Assembly (NCBI GenBank): GCA_934667465.1
Contig: CAKUMG010000360.1
Span: forward strand, 1-6,340
Direction of reading: 5' to 3'
Origin: an uncultured Actinoplanes sp.
Lineage (GTDB): Bacteria; Actinomycetota; Actinomycetes; Mycobacteriales; Micromonosporaceae
Length of the DNA stretch: 6,340 bases
Shown: in pieces, positions 5,401 to 6,340 of the stretch
Numbering within the stretch: the stretch's first letter is position 1
Layout of the letters: each line of letters starts with the position of its first letter
Position numbers and translations under genes: made by a program
Notes under the pieces: generated by a model
What the model saw: the letters and a program-made list of their open reading frames with translations, nothing else
Database searches by the model: none
Told to the model about the DNA's origin: nothing

Positions 5401-6340
5401 CGGCCCGGCGGTGCGCTGCTGCCCTGCGTGGTCCTGCGGTCCGGCGAAGCCTTGCGGCTGTTCCGCGTAGCCGTACGAAGTCGCCTGGCCCTGCGGTCGC
5501 TGCTGCGGCGGAACCGCTCCGGTGTAGGGCCCGTCTCCCGGCTGCTGCGGTACGTGTCCGCGCTGCCGCCCGTCGTCCGGACGCTGCTGCGGGATCGACG
5601 CCGCCGCCCGCGAAGCCTGATCGTGGCCCGGCGGGATGATCGGACCCTCGGACGTGACGAAGCCGACCCGTTGCGGCACGGCAGCCGACCCGGCCACCGG
5701 AACCTGCGCGGCACCGGCCCGCGAAGCATCCGGAACGCCGGCCTGCCCGGCCCCCGTACCAGCCTGCACGGACGCCACACCCGGCCGTACCACCGGCACG
5801 GCGGAACGCCCGGCCTGCGCAGCGGGCTGCCGCGGAACGACAGGCGCCTGACCGCTCTGCGCGGCCCACCCCTGCCGCTCGACCTCACCGGCGTGCGCTG
5901 CCGTCCCGGCCGGCACCGCCTGACCGGCTTGCGTCGGCTGGCCCGGCTGCACTGCCGGGCCGAACTGAGCCTGGCCGGGCTGTGAGGCCTGACCGGGCTG
6001 CACTGCGTGGCCGGCCAGCGCCGCCTGGTCGGGCTGCGTCGCGTGGCCGGGCTGCGTCGCGTGGCCGGGCTGGGAGGTCTGGCCGGGGTGGGGCCCGGTG
6101 CCGGGGAGCTGAGCGGCCTGACCCGGAGGCTGTGCGACCGGCGCGGAAGCGACCAGCGGCGGCGCGACCTGCGGGGGAGCGCCGACCACGCGCGGCTGCG
6201 TCGGCGGTTCGGCCTTGACGACCCGCGGGGCGGGCGGTGACACGGCCTTGCTCACGACGCGCGGCGCGAGCGGCGGGGTCGCACGGCTGATCACACGCGG
6301 TGGCGCGTCCTCGGCCTGCTCTGCGTAGCCGGTCTGCGCC
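2488..6340 (-). CDS. Very large repeat-rich protein with a C-terminal TPR-like domain, 5' end outside window
   Basis: The frame ends at TAA (2490-2488) and is open to the right edge, giving at least 1283 residues (residue 1 here = codon at 6339). The GTG at 6294 is probably internal, because the PRVV repeat crosses it. Modules in order: PRVV repeats (13-52), Pro/Gly/Gln repeats with GHATQP (about 92-103), Tyr/Gly/Gln-rich segment (288-439), ten-residue ERP repeats (504-573), charged helix (617-765), a Trp/Phe motif (ATWFGPS near 816), eleven-residue PATDGTAP repeats (824-861), a hydrophobic island (923-952), Ala/Asp/Lys- and Ser/Thr-rich linker, then an Arg-Lys-Pro stretch and a folded C-terminus. 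That end has TPR-like pairs starting near 1122, 1162 (LAHVLRLRGDYPEADRLF) and 1200 (AGRSAFDQGRHLEAMDHF). No signal peptide or membrane helix is visible, so it is probably cytoplasmic. The frame is chosen because of the recognisable TPR part and its G/C third positions. I do not recognise the protein. A scaffold role via disordered, helical and TPR parts is inference. Confidence 0.88.
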   Translation of the reverse strand, partial: AQTGYAEQAEDAPPRVISRATPPLAPRVVSKAVSPPAPRVVKAEPPTQPRVVGAPPQVAPPLVASAPVAQPPGQAAQLPGTGPHPGQTSQPGHATQPGHATQPDQAALAGHAVQPGQASQPGQAQFGPAVQPGQPTQAGQAVPAGTAAHAGEVERQGWAAQSGQAPVVPRQPAAQAGRSAVPVVRPGVASVQAGTGAGQAGVPDASRAGAAQVPVAGSAAVPQRVGFVTSEGPIIPPGHDQASRAAASIPQQRPDDGRQRGHVPQQPGDGPYTGAVPPQQRPQGQATSYGYAEQPQGFAGPQDHAGQQRTAGPQGYAGQQGNAGTQSHAGQQGPAEVQGYAAQPGTAGAQGYAAQPGTAGAQGYAAQPGTADAQGYAGQQGYAGQQDVAGAQGYAGQQGGAGPQGHVAGPGYQRPPVGAPGYQGQQEYGQAYPGAQHTGPWDEQGVAGFEPGPETAERPIVGGPRTAMILPTGDGSPVPPSQRPPSRMAPVSGAPGERPTSGPPSGRPASGAQGWERPASGVPGWERPASGAPGTDRPVSSMPGGERPTTGMPMSERPTTGMPMSERPVSGVAGVPVGEGPTVPVARAGIAPMPVPRVPQGDAPVTPVQQHAAAQQVEDARRAEEVRQAEAARQAEAARQAEAARQAEEARQAELARQADEARRAEEARQAEEARQAEAARQADEARRADEARRAQEARDAEAARQAAEQREAETARQAQAARDAEHQRQAEAQRQAEQQRLAEEQRQAEAARQVRANREMQQAAGIAGAGAVSAVPAASRPGPNPAANALPIGRLPVSGPDAPRKYADSELGATWFGPSAAKPATDGTAPAETPATDGTAPTETPATDGAAPAETPATDARATQKQTADTQAAETEAADPQAVVEQAAEAPTVGTKHDGDPQGTKTPETASTDRAGEQAADDGQHVVLDLDITTLMNGIVAAAGVVAPDEDADAAARADATKTDAAKADAATKADTAAQADATRPTHPDPAHARTSAEPAESTNSTEATNSAEGIGNTGEPPSTAHVAGAEQVETTDEGAGGTGKQAGETGDPRALIVPLIERDHRPKAPRAKPKPIAPEDLAAIRWRLDGATLKEIVDDRDALRELGERLDGPLAEEQDNVARAGLLSVRAEVYRLLDELGMAAAASRLALAHAESAGDVQAIVIAQAELAHVLRLRGDYPEADRLFEQAASSDAPDQLRSVVHENAGRSAFDQGRHLEAMDHFTQAIRLGLPEDQELIQRIDVALEAIYIHVLRDGWGPYPRLRREILGLVKATDPEQTG
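3758..3871 (-). repeat. 33-bp tandem repeats coding for an 11-residue Thr/Ala/Pro unit
   Basis: Units start at 3758, 3791 and 3824, with a partial fourth at 3857. Units two and three differ at two positions. On the minus strand they code ETPATDGTAPA-type elevenmers, a flexible spacer between the helix and the C-terminal part of the large protein. The length is divisible by three, so gain or loss of units stays in frame. Confidence 0.88.
4045..4491 (-). repeat. 18-bp repeats coding for a ~149-residue hexad helix (RQAEAA)
   Basis: About 25 degenerate 18-bp units code R-Q-A-E-A/E-A sixmers, most regular from about 4243 to 4470 and looser (QRQAEAQRQAEQQRLAEEQ) toward 4080. The composition is almost only Ala, Arg, Gln and Glu with no Pro or Gly, so a continuous alpha helix is expected. 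Arg and Glu alternate every three residues, which favours salt bridges along one chain. The strict six-residue step differs from the seven-residue step of classical coiled coils. Many codons here end in A (GCA, CAA, GAA), unlike the G/C-ending codons of the neighbouring TPR part. TolA's long helix is a compositional analogue, not evidence of homology. Confidence 0.88.
4621..4830 (-). repeat. Seven tandem 30-bp repeats coding for a 10-residue ERP unit
   Basis: Units begin every 30 bases at 4621, 4651, 4681, 4711, 4741, 4771 and 4801. The pair 4651/4681 is identical apart from the last bases, and the pair 4741/4771 differs by one base. The coded unit reads like MSERPTTGMP or WERPASGVPG: a Pro/Gly/Ser/Thr-rich, probably disordered linker. 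Less regular copies continue to about 4870. Confidence 0.9.
5023..5478 (-). repeat. Tyr/Gly/Gln-rich repeat segment, including near-identical 36-bp and 18-bp units
   Basis: The segment codes sixmers and twelvemers such as QGYAGQ and QGYAAQPGTAGA. Two 36-bp copies (5226-5261, 5262-5297) are identical and a third (5298-5333) differs at three bases. Two identical 18-bp copies lie at 5185-5202 and 5203-5220. About a dozen Tyr residues are spread evenly in a Gly/Gln/Ala background with almost no charge. This resembles prion-like, phase-separating segments in composition. Confidence 0.88.
6031..6066 (-). repeat. Two identical 18-bp repeats coding for GHATQP
   Basis: Copies at 6031-6048 and 6049-6066 are identical. 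They sit in a longer degenerate Gln/Pro/Gly array (QPGQ, QPGH, QAGQ variants) extending over roughly 5915-6130 in the large minus-strand protein. Confidence 0.85.
6184..6303 (-). repeat. Four PRVV/PRVI repeats, 11-12 residues apart
   Basis: The tetrapeptide Pro-Arg-Val-Val/Ile occurs four times, spaced 12, 12 and 11 residues, separated by Pro/Ala-rich linkers with Lys or Arg. The first copy spans the GTG at 6294, which argues that this GTG is not the true start and that the gene continues beyond the window. Confidence 0.75.

Noticed and set aside
4935..5888. Open frames of about 300 codons on the minus strand in the other two registers (4935-5888 and 4970-5869)
   Set aside because: They cover the same repeats as the large gene, are Arg/Gly/Ala-rich, and have no ribosome site or domain of their own.
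2329..5985. A 1218-codon open frame on the plus strand, opposite the large minus-strand gene
   Set aside because: Its translation is Arg/Leu/Pro-rich shadow sequence without domains, it begins inside the permease gene, and its openness follows from high GC and repeats with lengths divisible by three. The opposite frame holds recognisable TPR-like motifs.

Overview
The window is very GC-rich DNA with tightly packed genes, GTG starts and strongly G/C-ending codons. This fits a high-GC actinomycete. A Micromonosporaceae-like host (Actinoplanes/Micromonospora relatives) is a guess from style only and is not demonstrated. No RNA genes, insertion sequences, CRISPR arrays or attachment sites are visible.

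Left part (1-2446, + strand): three genes of one operon encode a MacAB/YknXYZ-type ABC export system. They are the C-terminal part of a membrane-fusion (HlyD-family) adaptor (1-588, its start lies outside the window), a LolD/MacB-type ATPase (585-1265) and a MacB/FtsX-type permease (1262-2446). Both junctions are 4-base GTGA start/stop overlaps, so translation is probably coupled and the subunits made in step. The ATPase has all its catalytic motifs. The permease has the usual one helix + extracytoplasmic domain + three helices layout. The adaptor carries an unusual three-copy heptapeptide insert in a loop. The exported substrate cannot be told from the sequence.

Middle (2447-2487): a 41-base gap between convergent genes, without a convincing terminator.

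Right part (2488-6340, - strand): one very long reading frame that ends at 2488 and is still open at the right edge, so the protein has at least 1283 residues and its N-terminus is outside the window. It is a mosaic. From its N-terminal side it contains PRVV repeats, HATQPG-type repeats, a Tyr/Gly/Gln-rich prion-like stretch with near-identical 36-bp repeats, a 10-residue ERP repeat, a ~149-residue charged helix built on a strict six-residue repeat, an 11-residue Thr/Ala/Pro repeat, an Ala/Asp/Lys-rich linker, and a folded C-terminal domain with about three TPR-like helical pairs. I do not recognise it as a named protein. The architecture looks like a cytoplasmic scaffold or protein-recruiting factor, which is inference. 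This gene is the most unusual object in the window. Because it is GC-rich and built from repeats with lengths divisible by three, several other frames over it are also open, including a 1218-codon frame on the opposite strand. I treat these as shadows.
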